Source of the DNA: Methanobacterium sp.
GTDB lineage: Archaea; Methanobacteriota; Methanobacteria; Methanobacteriales; Methanobacteriaceae
Reading direction: 5' to 3'
Length of the DNA stretch: 61,808 nt
Assembly (NCBI GenBank): GCA_003151535.1
Contig: PLXT01000007.1
Location: forward strand, 1-61,808
Below, piece after piece: positions 1 through 8,217 of this stretch. The notes under the pieces were generated by a model. That model was given only the letters and a program-made list of their open reading frames with translations. It had not been told where the DNA came from and did not search any database. Position 1 is the stretch's first letter. Each line of letters starts with the position of its first letter. A program made the translations under genes and the position numbers.

Positions 1-2
1 AA

Positions 3-554
3 ATATATGGGAGAAAGTGTATTATAAAAGAAGTGTTTTCAAAAGGGTCAAAAGAATTTTTGAATAGTAATCATATTCAAGGTAACGTCAATTCAAAAAT
101 AAGATTTGGGTTATATCACAATGAAGAATTGGTTAGTTTGATGACATTTGGAAAGCTAAGAAAAAACATGGGTAAAGTAAACTTGGATGGTTCATACGAA
201 TTACTTAGATTTTGCAATAAATTGGATACAACCGTTATTGGTGGAGCTGATAAGCTCCTTAAACATTTTATAAAAACATATAACCCTAAAGAGTTGATTA
301 GTTATGCAGATCGTAGATGGAGCCAAGGCAACTTATATGAAAAATTGGGGTTTAAATTCAGTCATGATAGTAAACCTAATTATTATTATATTTTTAATAC
401 TAAAAGAAAATATAGATTCAACTTTCGTAAAGATATTTTAATTAAAGAGGGTTACGACCCTCTTAAATCTGAACATGAAATAATGTTAGAAAGGGGTATA
501 TACCGAATATATGATTGTGGTAATAAATGTTATAAGATGAGTTTTAAACGCTAA
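3..554 (+). CDS. Homing endonuclease-like protein, C-terminal part (5' end outside window)
   Basis: The reading frame is open from the window edge, so the gene starts upstream; the GTG at 33 is only an internal codon. The visible 183 residues match the C-terminal domain of three other genes here (28205, 31485, 46428): an entry segment with RKC-IIKE, an HIQGNVNSK motif, LVSLMTFGK, a GGADKLLKHF segment, SYADRRWSQGNLYEKLGF and a final YRIYDCGN. In the complete relatives this domain follows a PD-(D/E)xK-type nuclease and zinc-finger-like repeats. The fold resembles a GNAT-type acyltransferase (inference from the LYEKLGF pattern only). The 3' end overlaps the convergent gp25-like gene by 11 bases, as two relatives do with their neighbours. 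Function as a free-standing homing endonuclease is inferred. Confidence 0.75.
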   Translation: MYGRKCIIKEVFSKGSKEFLNSNHIQGNVNSKIRFGLYHNEELVSLMTFGKLRKNMGKVNLDGSYELLRFCNKLDTTVIGGADKLLKHFIKTYNPKELISYADRRWSQGNLYEKLGFKFSHDSKPNYYYIFNTKRKYRFNFRKDILIKEGYDPLKSEHEIMLERGIYRIYDCGNKCYKMSFKR

Positions 555-930
555 TTACTACAAAATCCTCAATATCAAATACGTTATCAGATATAGTATA
601 TTTTAACGTTATCACGGCGGCGTAATCGCTATCTGGGGAAGGTGTTACCGTTAAGCTAGTTATTGTTAAATTAGGCAGATATTTTTTAACAGATGTTTTA
701 ACTGCATCGCTAATATCAGTTAGATTTTGTGAATCGTTGGGTTCAAAAATGAACTGTAAAAGATCTGTTCCAAAATCAGGATTATATAGCCTTTGTCCCT
801 TTCTTGTTAAGAGCAAATGCATCAGATCAGCTTTAATAGCCTTAGCATCGTCAGAATTTAAGTTTAAAAAAAAACCTTGTGGACTGTTTTTAAAGGGGTA
901 GTCAAGATTTATATATCGTTTAGCTGCCAT
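544..930 (-). CDS. 25: Baseplate wedge protein, T4 gp25-like
   Basis: A 128-residue protein of the usual size for the gp25/lysozyme-like baseplate wedge family. Family pattern visible: an N-terminal DYPFKNSPQGFF stretch, a central LLLTRKGQRLYNPDFGTDL segment followed by IFEPND (the family's conserved EPR site has EPN here), then a C-terminal beta strand region with ISDNVFDIEDF. In T4, gp25 sits in the inner baseplate and helps start sheath assembly; the same role is inferred. The gene follows ribonucleotide reductase on the minus strand but is separated from it by a strong terminator and has its own late-type motif 13 bases upstream, so it is probably transcribed separately. There is no Shine-Dalgarno sequence. 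Its 3' end runs into a convergent homing endonuclease. Confidence 0.85.
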   Translation of the reverse strand: MAAKRYINLDYPFKNSPQGFFLNLNSDDAKAIKADLMHLLLTRKGQRLYNPDFGTDLLQFIFEPNDSQNLTDISDAVKTSVKKYLPNLTITSLTVTPSPDSDYAAVITLKYTISDNVFDIEDFVVISV

Positions 931-943
931 AGTGTGGTTTAAT

Positions 944-952
944 CATAAATAT
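944..952 (-). promoter_or_regulatory. Late-type promoter motif (ATATTTATG) before gp25
   Basis: On the minus strand this reads ATATTTATG, one base from the ATATTTATA motif that recurs before structural genes in this window. It lies 13 bases before the gp25 start codon. Promoter function is inferred from recurrence. Confidence 0.45.
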
Positions 953-984
953 AATAATAATCGTTTTTTATTATTAATCAATAA

Positions 985-1008
985 AAAAGGGCTCAATTGA
1001 GCCCTTTT
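985..1008 (-). terminator. Rho-independent terminator after ribonucleotide reductase
   Basis: A perfect 24-base palindrome with 12-base arms (AAAAGGGCTCAA and its complement). Read on the minus strand it is followed by TTAT, extending the U-run of the arm. It starts 22 bases past the ribonucleotide reductase stop and ends before gp25. Confidence 0.85.
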
Positions 1009-1029
1009 AAATTAAAATATGTGTTTATA

Positions 1030-3966
1030 CTAAACTGTTGTTACTTCGCAACCGCCACTTCCACAAGCTATTTCTCCACTTAAATTTGTTACGTCAGCTA
1101 TTTCAATAACCCTTGTTAAATCAATATCATGAAGATATCCCATCATTTCATCATATACTTTTTTAGAACAATCAGTAAAAGGAGCCTGAATATAAGTACC
1201 CCCATTATATGGTAATACTGAAATTCCGTTGAATGATTCTCTATTTTCCCACATCCATTTACCAACTTGTGGCCATTCATTTATAGTATAAATATTATTA
1301 CCCTTATCATCTCTTCTGTCTTCCATAATAGGATTACCAGTTGAGTCTCTCATGCCGATACCTTCTTCACTCAATTTAACAATTTTTTCAGCTTCTTTTT
1401 TAATGGATACTGTAACGCTAACATTATGAGTATTTTCTCCATCTCTATGACCAAATTTAACCCATTCAGTATTGAATTTTCTAACCCTTTCAAGTATATC
1501 CATGGGTGATTCAAACCTTAAAATTGATCCTTCTGGTGCTTTTACTGGTAAAGAAATAACAGCTTGATCCTTGGGCTTAAAATACTCATCTTCCAGTAGT
1601 TCTGGGTGGTATATCGATAAGTATGTATAAATAGATTCGTTCTTTCCGACACGTATTCTACGTACATAATAATCATTATGCCAGGCATGAATACCTGATG
1701 CTGTTCCCAATACTAATGAACTCGTTCCGCTGGGTTTGACAGTGGTGCATCTTGCCGCTTTATTGATACCTATCAATTTAGCAACTCTTGCATTCTCTTT
1801 CAAAACAAGCTTAGCGGCAAGTGTTAAATCATACTTTAATATTTCACCACTCCCAATACCTGTCATACCAACACCTATCAGGGCTTCTTTTTCTGTTATG
1901 CGTTTCCATACATCTCTCAGATAATGAAAATTAGTGTAGCTCGCTTGCAATGTTCCGATGAACGTAGCAGCTTTAACTCTTTCTTCCAAATCTTCTTGAG
2001 ATGCAATATTTGAAACATTAGCCTCTACCAAATTACATTGTTTGGTTAATACGTTATTAAAAACACATTGATGTAATTCATTTTCCGTTAGACAATAAGA
2101 ATCGTGATACCCTTCCAATGTTTCAATAGATCTAATATTTTGATATTTACATTTATTAGACAGTTCATCATTATCACATGTTAGTCTCTTACAAGGTATT
2201 TCTGAAGTTACCGTAATTTGTAGATACCAAACATCATTTTTTCTAATCCCAAGATTTGTTATATTGCCCTTAGAAGACATTTTATTAACAGAAGAGGCTA
2301 TACCAATTTTAGTTAATAATAATTGACCAGCTCTTATTTTATCTTCTCTACCATAGATTCTTATTCCTTTCGATGCTTGTGAACCATCAGCATCAGCCCA
2401 ACCAGCTATAAAATTCAAGACGCTATTTCTATTCCAAGAGAATATTTCATTTGGTAATTCATCATCATACTTTAATTTTTCACAAAAAAGATAATCAAGA
2501 TCAAATCTAACTTGAGTGAACTCTGTCCCTTTCCAGTTATTATAATCACCAATTTTCCTTGCTGAATCGAATGTTAATTTATTAGCTTTTTCAAAAAGTC
2601 CAGCTTCCACATAACCACCATGGACACATCCATCTCCCAATACAAATCCGTAATCATACGCTTCGTCAATTTGAAGTCCAGTTGAACTAATCATGTTAAC
2701 TCTTGGGACTTGTAAGTTATACTTAGATGTCTTTAATAAATTAATTAGTTCCAATGTTTCGACTTCTTTAAAGTTTTTCTCAAATCTATTTTTAATTAAA
2801 AATTTATGGTTATCTGTTGCGTCTAAAAAACTTCCATCACTAAAATTAACTCTATGAAGCCTATCGTTATCACCAGTTTGATATGGTTTAACTTTGCTCC
2901 ATTTTACGCCATTCCATATTTCTACTTCATGCCCAACTAAATTTTTAATCGTATTAATACCATCTTTGGTGATTAACTTCGTGTTCCCATCAACGCAAAA
3001 TTGAAATGCCCGCAGCGAAATTTCACAACAGGGGTTCGTCCCGAGGTCTTTATCGTTGCTGAAATACACTCCTGGTTCACCGCTCCCGCTATCTTCGATT
3101 CTTTTCCATAACTGAAAGAAACTTTCTTCGGTTATTTTGTGGCGAAGAATCATAGCCGAATTATTAGCTCTACCACGTTGTGGGTTCAACTCCCACCATG
3201 ATCCTGATTTACAAGACAACATTTCTTCATCATCCATTGAGAATAGCGATATTAATGCTGCTCTGCGAATACCACCAGTTAATACTGCATCGGCAATAAA
3301 GCAAATAATATCATGTACTTCAATTGGTCTTAATTTCGACCCATCTCCTTTTGCGTCCAGAATTTTTTTAATGTTGTGAACACAATCTTTTAGGGGCTGT
3401 GGACCTGGGGCACGGCCACCAGACGTTACAAGTAATGCACCTTTTTGCCTAATATCTGAAAAATCAAAATCTGGTGTTGATAACCCTTCGAAATATGATC
3501 TCATTAGAATTTTAATACAATCTGCCCATCCTTCTATACTATCACCTATTAGAAATCTTTTCCTTCTTAATGGGTTAGGTTTTCTTATGTCTGGTAACTG
3601 TTCGACATGATGTTTTTGAACAGAAAATCCAACTCCTGTACCGCCTAATAGTAAAAACATCGTTTCAGAAAATGCTCTATAATCATCGATAGGTAAATAA
3701 CAGCAATTGAATAGCCTATTTGGGCTTATTTCGATTGGTTTACCACCAAATTGAAGTGAGCGCATTGAAGGCAATACTTTCTTATCATAAACTAATTTGT
3801 AAGCGTTCTCTATTTCATCTGTTAAATCTGGAAATTTTTTTGTATGCATTTCCTTATTTCTAGTCACTAACTCATACCAAGTTTCTCTTCGTTGTAAATT
3901 TGGCAGATATTTAGCATATTTCATGTGTACGGTAATATCCGACAAGATCTTTGTTGACAAATCCAT
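1030..3966 (-). CDS. nrdJ: Ribonucleoside-triphosphate reductase, class II (adenosylcobalamin-dependent), with in-frame intein
   Basis: 978 residues, of which 324-643 are an intein; the spliced product would be 658 residues, near the size of monomeric class II reductases. It should reduce ribonucleoside triphosphates to deoxy forms using a B12-derived radical. Visible marks: FNCCYLP near residue 87 (first active-site cysteine), NPCCE at 311-315 (radical cysteine and catalytic Glu), KPSGTSSLVLGTASGIH in the second half, and a C-terminal ACGSGGCEV tail with C968 and C973, the usual redox-relay pair. Joined exteins read LRAFQF-CNLVEANVSN, the expected continuous motif. The gene ends in TAG and is followed by a terminator. 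It lies downstream of the replicative helicase gene with 30 bases between. Thioredoxin or the glutaredoxin at 46187 could supply electrons. Confidence 0.92.
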   Translation of the reverse strand: MDLSTKILSDITVHMKYAKYLPNLQRRETWYELVTRNKEMHTKKFPDLTDEIENAYKLVYDKKVLPSMRSLQFGGKPIEISPNRLFNCCYLPIDDYRAFSETMFLLLGGTGVGFSVQKHHVEQLPDIRKPNPLRRKRFLIGDSIEGWADCIKILMRSYFEGLSTPDFDFSDIRQKGALLVTSGGRAPGPQPLKDCVHNIKKILDAKGDGSKLRPIEVHDIICFIADAVLTGGIRRAALISLFSMDDEEMLSCKSGSWWELNPQRGRANNSAMILRHKITEESFFQLWKRIEDSGSGEPGVYFSNDKDLGTNPCCEISLRAFQFCVDGNTKLITKDGINTIKNLVGHEVEIWNGVKWSKVKPYQTGDNDRLHRVNFSDGSFLDATDNHKFLIKNRFEKNFKEVETLELINLLKTSKYNLQVPRVNMISSTGLQIDEAYDYGFVLGDGCVHGGYVEAGLFEKANKLTFDSARKIGDYNNWKGTEFTQVRFDLDYLFCEKLKYDDELPNEIFSWNRNSVLNFIAGWADADGSQASKGIRIYGREDKIRAGQLLLTKIGIASSVNKMSSKGNITNLGIRKNDVWYLQITVTSEIPCKRLTCDNDELSNKCKYQNIRSIETLEGYHDSYCLTENELHQCVFNNVLTKQCNLVEANVSNIASQEDLEERVKAATFIGTLQASYTNFHYLRDVWKRITEKEALIGVGMTGIGSGEILKYDLTLAAKLVLKENARVAKLIGINKAARCTTVKPSGTSSLVLGTASGIHAWHNDYYVRRIRVGKNESIYTYLSIYHPELLEDEYFKPKDQAVISLPVKAPEGSILRFESPMDILERVRKFNTEWVKFGHRDGENTHNVSVTVSIKKEAEKIVKLSEEGIGMRDSTGNPIMEDRRDDKGNNIYTINEWPQVGKWMWENRESFNGISVLPYNGGTYIQAPFTDCSKKVYDEMMGYLHDIDLTRVIEIADVTNLSGEIACGSGGCEVTTV
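2038..2997 (-). mobile_element. Intein with LAGLIDADG-type endonuclease inside ribonucleotide reductase
   Basis: 320 residues (324-643 of the host protein). Block A starts CVDGNTKLIT; block B has TDNH (the TxxH motif); two dodecapeptide-like motifs are FVLGDGCV near 438 and FIAGWADADG near 518, as in LAGLIDADG homing endonucleases; blocks F/G read YCLTENELHQC then NNVLTKQ followed by Cys+1. The last intein residue is Gln rather than Asn and the next-to-last is Lys rather than His, a non-standard C-terminal splice site. It sits four residues past the conserved LRA segment that follows NPCCE, in the active-site region, a favoured spot for inteins. Confidence 0.92.
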
Positions 3967-3996
3967 TCTTTAAAAAAATTTTAATTAATAATTATT

Positions 3997-5415
3997 TTAT
4001 GGTAAAACATTATTGTTTTGTTCTAATACGTTTCTTCTTTTTTGCTTTTCATTTAAAAACTGGTTAATAACATTTTGACCTTCTGCCGAAACCATTGCAT
4101 TATGTTCCGTCCTTGTCTTAATATTGTTATTTGAAACCATTTCTATTTGTACTTTTCCATTGTCAAATATGACATTTTCCAAAATTTGACCGCTTTTGCT
4201 GAATCTAGATTTTAATATCGCCATTGTAGCAGTATTATTATCCTTCTGCTCCAGCGTCTTAGCTATAGAGACTATAAAGTGTCCAATTTGGGCCTTTTTA
4301 ATTGAACCACCCATTTGGTCGCCTTCGACAATTTCGGCTCTTATTGAGCTTCTATTACCTTGTACAGCGGTCCAGCCAGCTATATCATATTCCGACAGTA
4401 ATGATTCGAATTCTCTCATCACCTTACCCTCACCCACATTAACATCATCCACTTTTTTTGACGGCTCGATACAATCGATGTAATCCAACAAAACCATGTC
4501 TGGTTTAAACCCTTGTGCTATTAGTTTTCTAATATACTTTTTAATAGTTGTTATAGTAGTACCATCACTGGGAAATCTTTTCAATTTAAGAATTCCTGGT
4601 TCACTACTTTTTTGTTTAACTATTTTTTTGATTAGATCTTTATGTAGGCCCAAATCATTTAGCTCAATTCCAGACCAGCAAGCGAAATGTTTTCTTTGAA
4701 TTTGTTTCTTATCATCTTCAAAAAATATTTGTAATACATTAAACCCTGCATCTTTGGCTGTATTAGCAAGTTTAGTGATCATCGTCGTTTTTCCAGCTCC
4801 AAACGGAGCAAGAATAATTCCTAGTTCACCCCTAGACAGCCCACCATCCATAATTTCATCCAAACCTCTAATACCTGTTGGTATTGGATTTCTAAAGTCT
4901 TCGGCTAATACGGCATCAACATTATCTAACACATTTATTCCATCATCTTTATTAATTCCATGATCTAATGCTTTCCTTAGTATTTGTTCACACTCATCAT
5001 ATTTACTCATATCATCTCTTTCAATGATTTTATGAATATCTATAACTGCTTTTTTCAATTCTTGGGTCTGACAAAACTTCATACCCATTTTTTGAACTTC
5101 AAGGCTATCATTTAGCTCAGCATTTCTTATTTTTTCAATAAATTGAGTGTTGTACGTGTTTTTGATTTCATCTAGGCCGTTGCTTTTTATTCTAAACTCT
5201 AAACTACCAAAATCTGGTACTATATTATACTCTTGATATGATTCTTTAATTGTTGCTACAATATACTTTAACGCAGGGTCTTTAAAGTAATTTGGATTCA
5301 AGATATCAATAATTGATTCTCCAAATCTTTTATCTAAAATGATTTGTGTAATCAACCTTATCTGAAATTCCTCACCCAAATAATCAAAATTATCTTTTTG
5401 CTCTACTTTCGCCAT
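3997..5415 (-). CDS. 41: Replicative DNA helicase, DnaB/T4 gp41-like
   Basis: A 472-residue RecA-fold helicase that should unwind DNA at the fork as a hexamer. The N-terminal 170 residues are helical, like the DnaB N-domain. The core starts with IPTGIRGLDEIMDGG, followed by Walker A APFGAGKTT near residue 204, a FFEDDKKQIQRK segment, Walker B MVLLDYID near 305, and a TAVQGNRSS segment with the sensor Gln and Arg. The C-terminal 40 residues are polar and probably disordered. It lies between the 159-residue unknown and ribonucleotide reductase in a minus-strand replication block. A late-type ATATTTATA motif is found 26 bases upstream, unexpected for a replication gene; other transcription from gp32/UvsX upstream is likely. 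Confidence 0.88.
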   Translation of the reverse strand: MAKVEQKDNFDYLGEEFQIRLITQIILDKRFGESIIDILNPNYFKDPALKYIVATIKESYQEYNIVPDFGSLEFRIKSNGLDEIKNTYNTQFIEKIRNAELNDSLEVQKMGMKFCQTQELKKAVIDIHKIIERDDMSKYDECEQILRKALDHGINKDDGINVLDNVDAVLAEDFRNPIPTGIRGLDEIMDGGLSRGELGIILAPFGAGKTTMITKLANTAKDAGFNVLQIFFEDDKKQIQRKHFACWSGIELNDLGLHKDLIKKIVKQKSSEPGILKLKRFPSDGTTITTIKKYIRKLIAQGFKPDMVLLDYIDCIEPSKKVDDVNVGEGKVMREFESLLSEYDIAGWTAVQGNRSSIRAEIVEGDQMGGSIKKAQIGHFIVSIAKTLEQKDNNTATMAILKSRFSKSGQILENVIFDNGKVQIEMVSNNNIKTRTEHNAMVSAEGQNVINQFLNEKQKRRNVLEQNNNVLP

Positions 5416-5441
5416 AATAATTCTTTAAAAACACCGATTCT

Positions 5442-5450
5442 TATAAATAT
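5442..5450 (-). promoter_or_regulatory. ATATTTATA motif before the helicase gene
   Basis: Exact match, read on the minus strand, to the motif found before structural genes. It lies 26 bases before the helicase start, in the 37-base gap after the 159-residue gene. Confidence 0.45.
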
Positions 5451-5452
5451 CT

Positions 5453-5932
5453 TTAAAGTTCTACTTCAGCATAGCTAGTGGTATAACTTTTTCTACTCAT
5501 TACATCCTTAATTTCAGATATAATACTGTAAATGAGTTCTTTAATATCTACTTGATATCTTATTTGAGGTGGAAAATAATTTCCTGAAAACGTGCTTTGT
5601 GCTATAATATCCTTATCCACTTTTATTTCAAAATCATAAGTATCTTCTTTCTCGAAAAGATTTTTAAAAGGTTCCTCCTTTGGTGGGTTATACGGGTTAT
5701 AAAATTTCCACAAGTATTCCATGGATTTGTTTTTAAGATGATGCGGAATTATTCCCATCGGACCAATACCATCATTACCTAGACCGAAAATTTTGTCCAT
5801 TAATTCTTTCATCTCTAAAGAATTAATAGATACCTCATTAAAGTCTCTAACGCTAAAATACCTTTGACAAATAATGTGTTTATTGATGTAAAACACAAAT
5901 TCAAATCTTTGTTCTTCAATTTTCTTAATCAT
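5453..5932 (-). CDS. Unknown protein with an internal duplication
   Basis: 159 residues, not recognised. Two halves look like copies of one another: the first has FEFVFYINKHIICQRYFS followed by an EMKELMDKI helix, the second has YDFEIKVDKDIIAQSTFS followed by a DIKELIYSIISEI helix. Each half would be a beta hairpin plus helix. A linker rich in Pro, Asn and Lys joins them. The start overlaps the end of the RNase H-like gene by 8 bases, so the two are translationally coupled, and the next gene is the replicative helicase. Position suggests a replication accessory role, possibly linked to the helicase or the flap nuclease, but nothing in the sequence proves this. Confidence 0.7.
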   Translation of the reverse strand: MIKKIEEQRFEFVFYINKHIICQRYFSVRDFNEVSINSLEMKELMDKIFGLGNDGIGPMGIIPHHLKNKSMEYLWKFYNPYNPPKEEPFKNLFEKEDTYDFEIKVDKDIIAQSTFSGNYFPPQIRYQVDIKELIYSIISEIKDVMSRKSYTTSYAEVEL

Positions 5933-6995
5933 GTTGTAATTTTTTATCTGTTTGTTTAATTTCTCTTTCTATTAGTTTTTTAAAAGGGAGTAAGTATTCT
6001 GCGTATCTTTCTGTACCAATTGTTTTATCCAACCCATGTTTTTTCATTTTAATAAGAACATTTTTGATACCTCTATCCTTAAAATTAAGATTTCCTTCTT
6101 TTAAGATATTTAATTGTTCAATTGCATCCTGCGTTATCATGGGAGATTTTAAATTTACCAACGCTGTGTTTATTTCATAAAATCTATCACCTTGTACACC
6201 GTCAGTTATACCATGAATAATATTATTCAACGCTTTTAATGGCTTTTGTTTGGTATTAATTCGTTCTTCTTGAAGCACTTTAGCTTTTGATATTATTTCA
6301 ATAAGCGAGACTTGCCTTTCTTTCATCTCAGGGAAAAAAGTAAGTAGGGTGGGCTCTTTAACACCTTTGATACCTTTAATAGTATCACTATTATCACCAA
6401 TAATAATTTTTATTAAAGCTGAATTGGCTTGATGATGAGAAAAATATGAAGAGTAGTTATTAAGATCAACATAATTCTTTAAGTCACAAAAATAAATTCT
6501 AACCCCATCAGAAATAAGTTGACACATATCCCTGTCATTGGTGCATATCGTTATCTTTTCATTAGCCTCACGATTCAAACAATAATACCCAATGAAGTCA
6601 TCGCTTTCAACATACTCATGTCGCAATTGTCTTATACATAAATCTTCGAGATAATCCCAAACTAATCCTTTTTGGGTATTTTCAGATTCATCTTGCGGTT
6701 GTGTTCCGTTTATATAATCTTTACCACGGCCACTCTTATAGGGTTGGTAAATATCATATCTCATCTTACCACTAAATAACCCGTCCCAAAAAACGAAAAC
6801 TCTATGATACAGGTTTTCATTTAATAGTTTCCGAACTACTGTAATAAATTGATATAATCCACCAATGTGTTGGCCGTGGTGATTATATTCATTTCTTGCG
6901 CCAAAGAACCCGACTTTAAATAAGGCATTACCATCAACTAATAATGTGTTTATATCGTGTACTATTTCACCGTTTTTTGGTGGTCTCTTGTTCAA
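5925..6995 (-). CDS. rnh: 5'-3' exonuclease / flap nuclease, T4 RNase H-like
   Basis: 356 residues with the layout of FEN-1/T4 RNase H enzymes, which remove RNA primers and flaps during lagging-strand synthesis. Acidic metal ligands are visible: DGNAL near residue 17, FWDG near 70, ESDDFIGY near 130 and CTNDRDMCQL near 150, then DNSDTIKGIKGVKEP near 200, the helix-three-turn-helix region that binds DNA. The start codon is TTG (positions 6993-6995); no in-frame ATG is found nearby. The gene lies between UvsX (27 bases upstream) and the 159-residue unknown (8-base overlap), in the replication block. Confidence 0.85.
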   Translation of the reverse strand: MNKRPPKNGEIVHDINTLLVDGNALFKVGFFGARNEYNHHGQHIGGLYQFITVVRKLLNENLYHRVFVFWDGLFSGKMRYDIYQPYKSGRGKDYINGTQPQDESENTQKGLVWDYLEDLCIRQLRHEYVESDDFIGYYCLNREANEKITICTNDRDMCQLISDGVRIYFCDLKNYVDLNNYSSYFSHHQANSALIKIIIGDNSDTIKGIKGVKEPTLLTFFPEMKERQVSLIEIISKAKVLQEERINTKQKPLKALNNIIHGITDGVQGDRFYEINTALVNLKSPMITQDAIEQLNILKEGNLNFKDRGIKNVLIKMKKHGLDKTIGTERYAEYLLPFKKLIEREIKQTDKKLQHD

Positions 6996-7022
6996 AATAA
7001 AAACAATTACAAGGTTAAAAAA

Positions 7023-8156
7023 TTAATTTGAAACATCGTGTATACTTAGTTTTTCAACAACTTCAGTGGTGATTTTGATATCATCATCTATAGTTATCCC
7101 AGAACAATCATACGATTTGGTTAACATATCTATGATGGTCTTCTTGTGTTCTTTCTTGTACTCTTCAATTTTATCTGGATTCCAATAACCGTGTGATGTT
7201 GATAATATTTTACCCATTTGTTCGATGCCTGTAACTTGGTTCTTTTCACATCTCAGATCTGCTTCAATACCAAACTGATATTTATATTTAACACCTTGGT
7301 GCGTGATCTCAGCATTCTTCTTTTTGGTTCCATGGGTTAGAATTCCACCGAAATGTAGAATAAGTCTAGCCCCAAAGAAAAATGCTTCCCCTCCCTTATG
7401 TTTAATAACAACATTCATATTGTCAAACCAAATTTTTTGTACAGCAAAAAATGTGTTTATATATGGACAATCTTCCCTTTGAGTGTCTGGTATTCTGAAA
7501 TTTAATATGCTCTTAAAGCTGGATTCCAATGCACCTGCATTCCACTGATTATTTTTACTCTTAGATTTTACTGATCTGAAACAATCCAACGAACCAATTG
7601 AATCCCAAAAAAACGCAACATTTCTTGGTAAATTACCAGCTTCTTGGTCATCCATGAGTTCATCCATAAACCGAGCGATGTCTTCAATTACTGGTTGGTT
7701 CCTGACCGCTTCAGCTTTTTCTTTTGCCTCATCATAATCCCAATGGCTATATAGGTCCAACAGCATTCTATTACTTACAAATATAAAATCACCCTCATAA
7801 CTTACCTCACCAGTTTGAGTATCTACTATCGTATCAAACTTAACACCTACGTTAGTCGCATGTTCCCAGCTAAAATTATTTTCTGTATCGAAAATTACTG
7901 GAAAATCACCTATTTTCTGTGCCCCAACAATAGCCTCGTATATACCAGTAGATTTACCAGTATTAGAGTAGCCTCTGCTTAGTGTAGTATATCCTCTTGG
8001 AATACCTGGAATTCTCAAAGCATCTTGAAAGGCTTCTGATAATGGTATCCAGCTTAATTCTTTATTTTTAATTTTTCTTGTTAGCCCTTTAGACTCTTTG
8101 TACGCTTGAGCGTCAAACGTCTTCTTTTCGATAATTTTTGCAGGTTTTTTTGCCAT
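7023..8156 (-). CDS. uvsX: RecA/UvsX-like recombinase
   Basis: 377 residues, close to T4 UvsX in size. It should form filaments on single-stranded DNA and drive strand exchange in recombination-dependent replication. Visible: a Lys-rich N-terminus, IPGIPRGYTTLSRGYSNT leading into Walker A SNTGKST near residues 64-70, FDTENNFSW near 90 (ATP-site acidic residue), Walker B VAFFWDSIGS near 178, and the region with FFAVQKIW and HKGGEAFFFGARLIL that corresponds to the DNA-binding loop area of UvsX. It follows gp32 on the same strand; a hairpin between them (8175-8203) should reduce read-through. The start context ATATGGC is shared with many genes here. Confidence 0.88.
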   Translation of the reverse strand: MAKKPAKIIEKKTFDAQAYKESKGLTRKIKNKELSWIPLSEAFQDALRIPGIPRGYTTLSRGYSNTGKSTGIYEAIVGAQKIGDFPVIFDTENNFSWEHATNVGVKFDTIVDTQTGEVSYEGDFIFVSNRMLLDLYSHWDYDEAKEKAEAVRNQPVIEDIARFMDELMDDQEAGNLPRNVAFFWDSIGSLDCFRSVKSKSKNNQWNAGALESSFKSILNFRIPDTQREDCPYINTFFAVQKIWFDNMNVVIKHKGGEAFFFGARLILHFGGILTHGTKKKNAEITHQGVKYKYQFGIEADLRCEKNQVTGIEQMGKILSTSHGYWNPDKIEEYKKEHKKTIIDMLTKSYDCSGITIDDDIKITTEVVEKLSIHDVSN

Positions 8157-8174
8157 ATAGTATGTTTTAAATAA

Positions 8175-8203
8175 AAATTGGGCAGCATTATACCACCCAA
8201 TTT
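8175..8203 (-). terminator. Terminator or attenuator after gp32
   Basis: Arms AAATTGGG (8175-8182) and CCCAATTT (8196-8203) with a 13-base loop. On the minus strand the hairpin is followed by TTATTT. It lies between the gp32 stop and the UvsX start and may let gp32 be made in excess. Confidence 0.65.
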
Positions 8204-8217
8204 ATATTATTGGATTA

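Noticed and set aside
2038..2997. A separate homing endonuclease gene or group I intron in ribonucleotide reductase
   Set aside because: The frame is continuous with intein splicing blocks A, B, F and G, so it is an in-frame intein, not an intron.
5416..5452. Classic T4 late promoter TATAAATA
   Set aside because: The sequence is on the strand opposite to transcription here and at most other sites, so it was listed as ATATTTATA in the transcribed direction instead.
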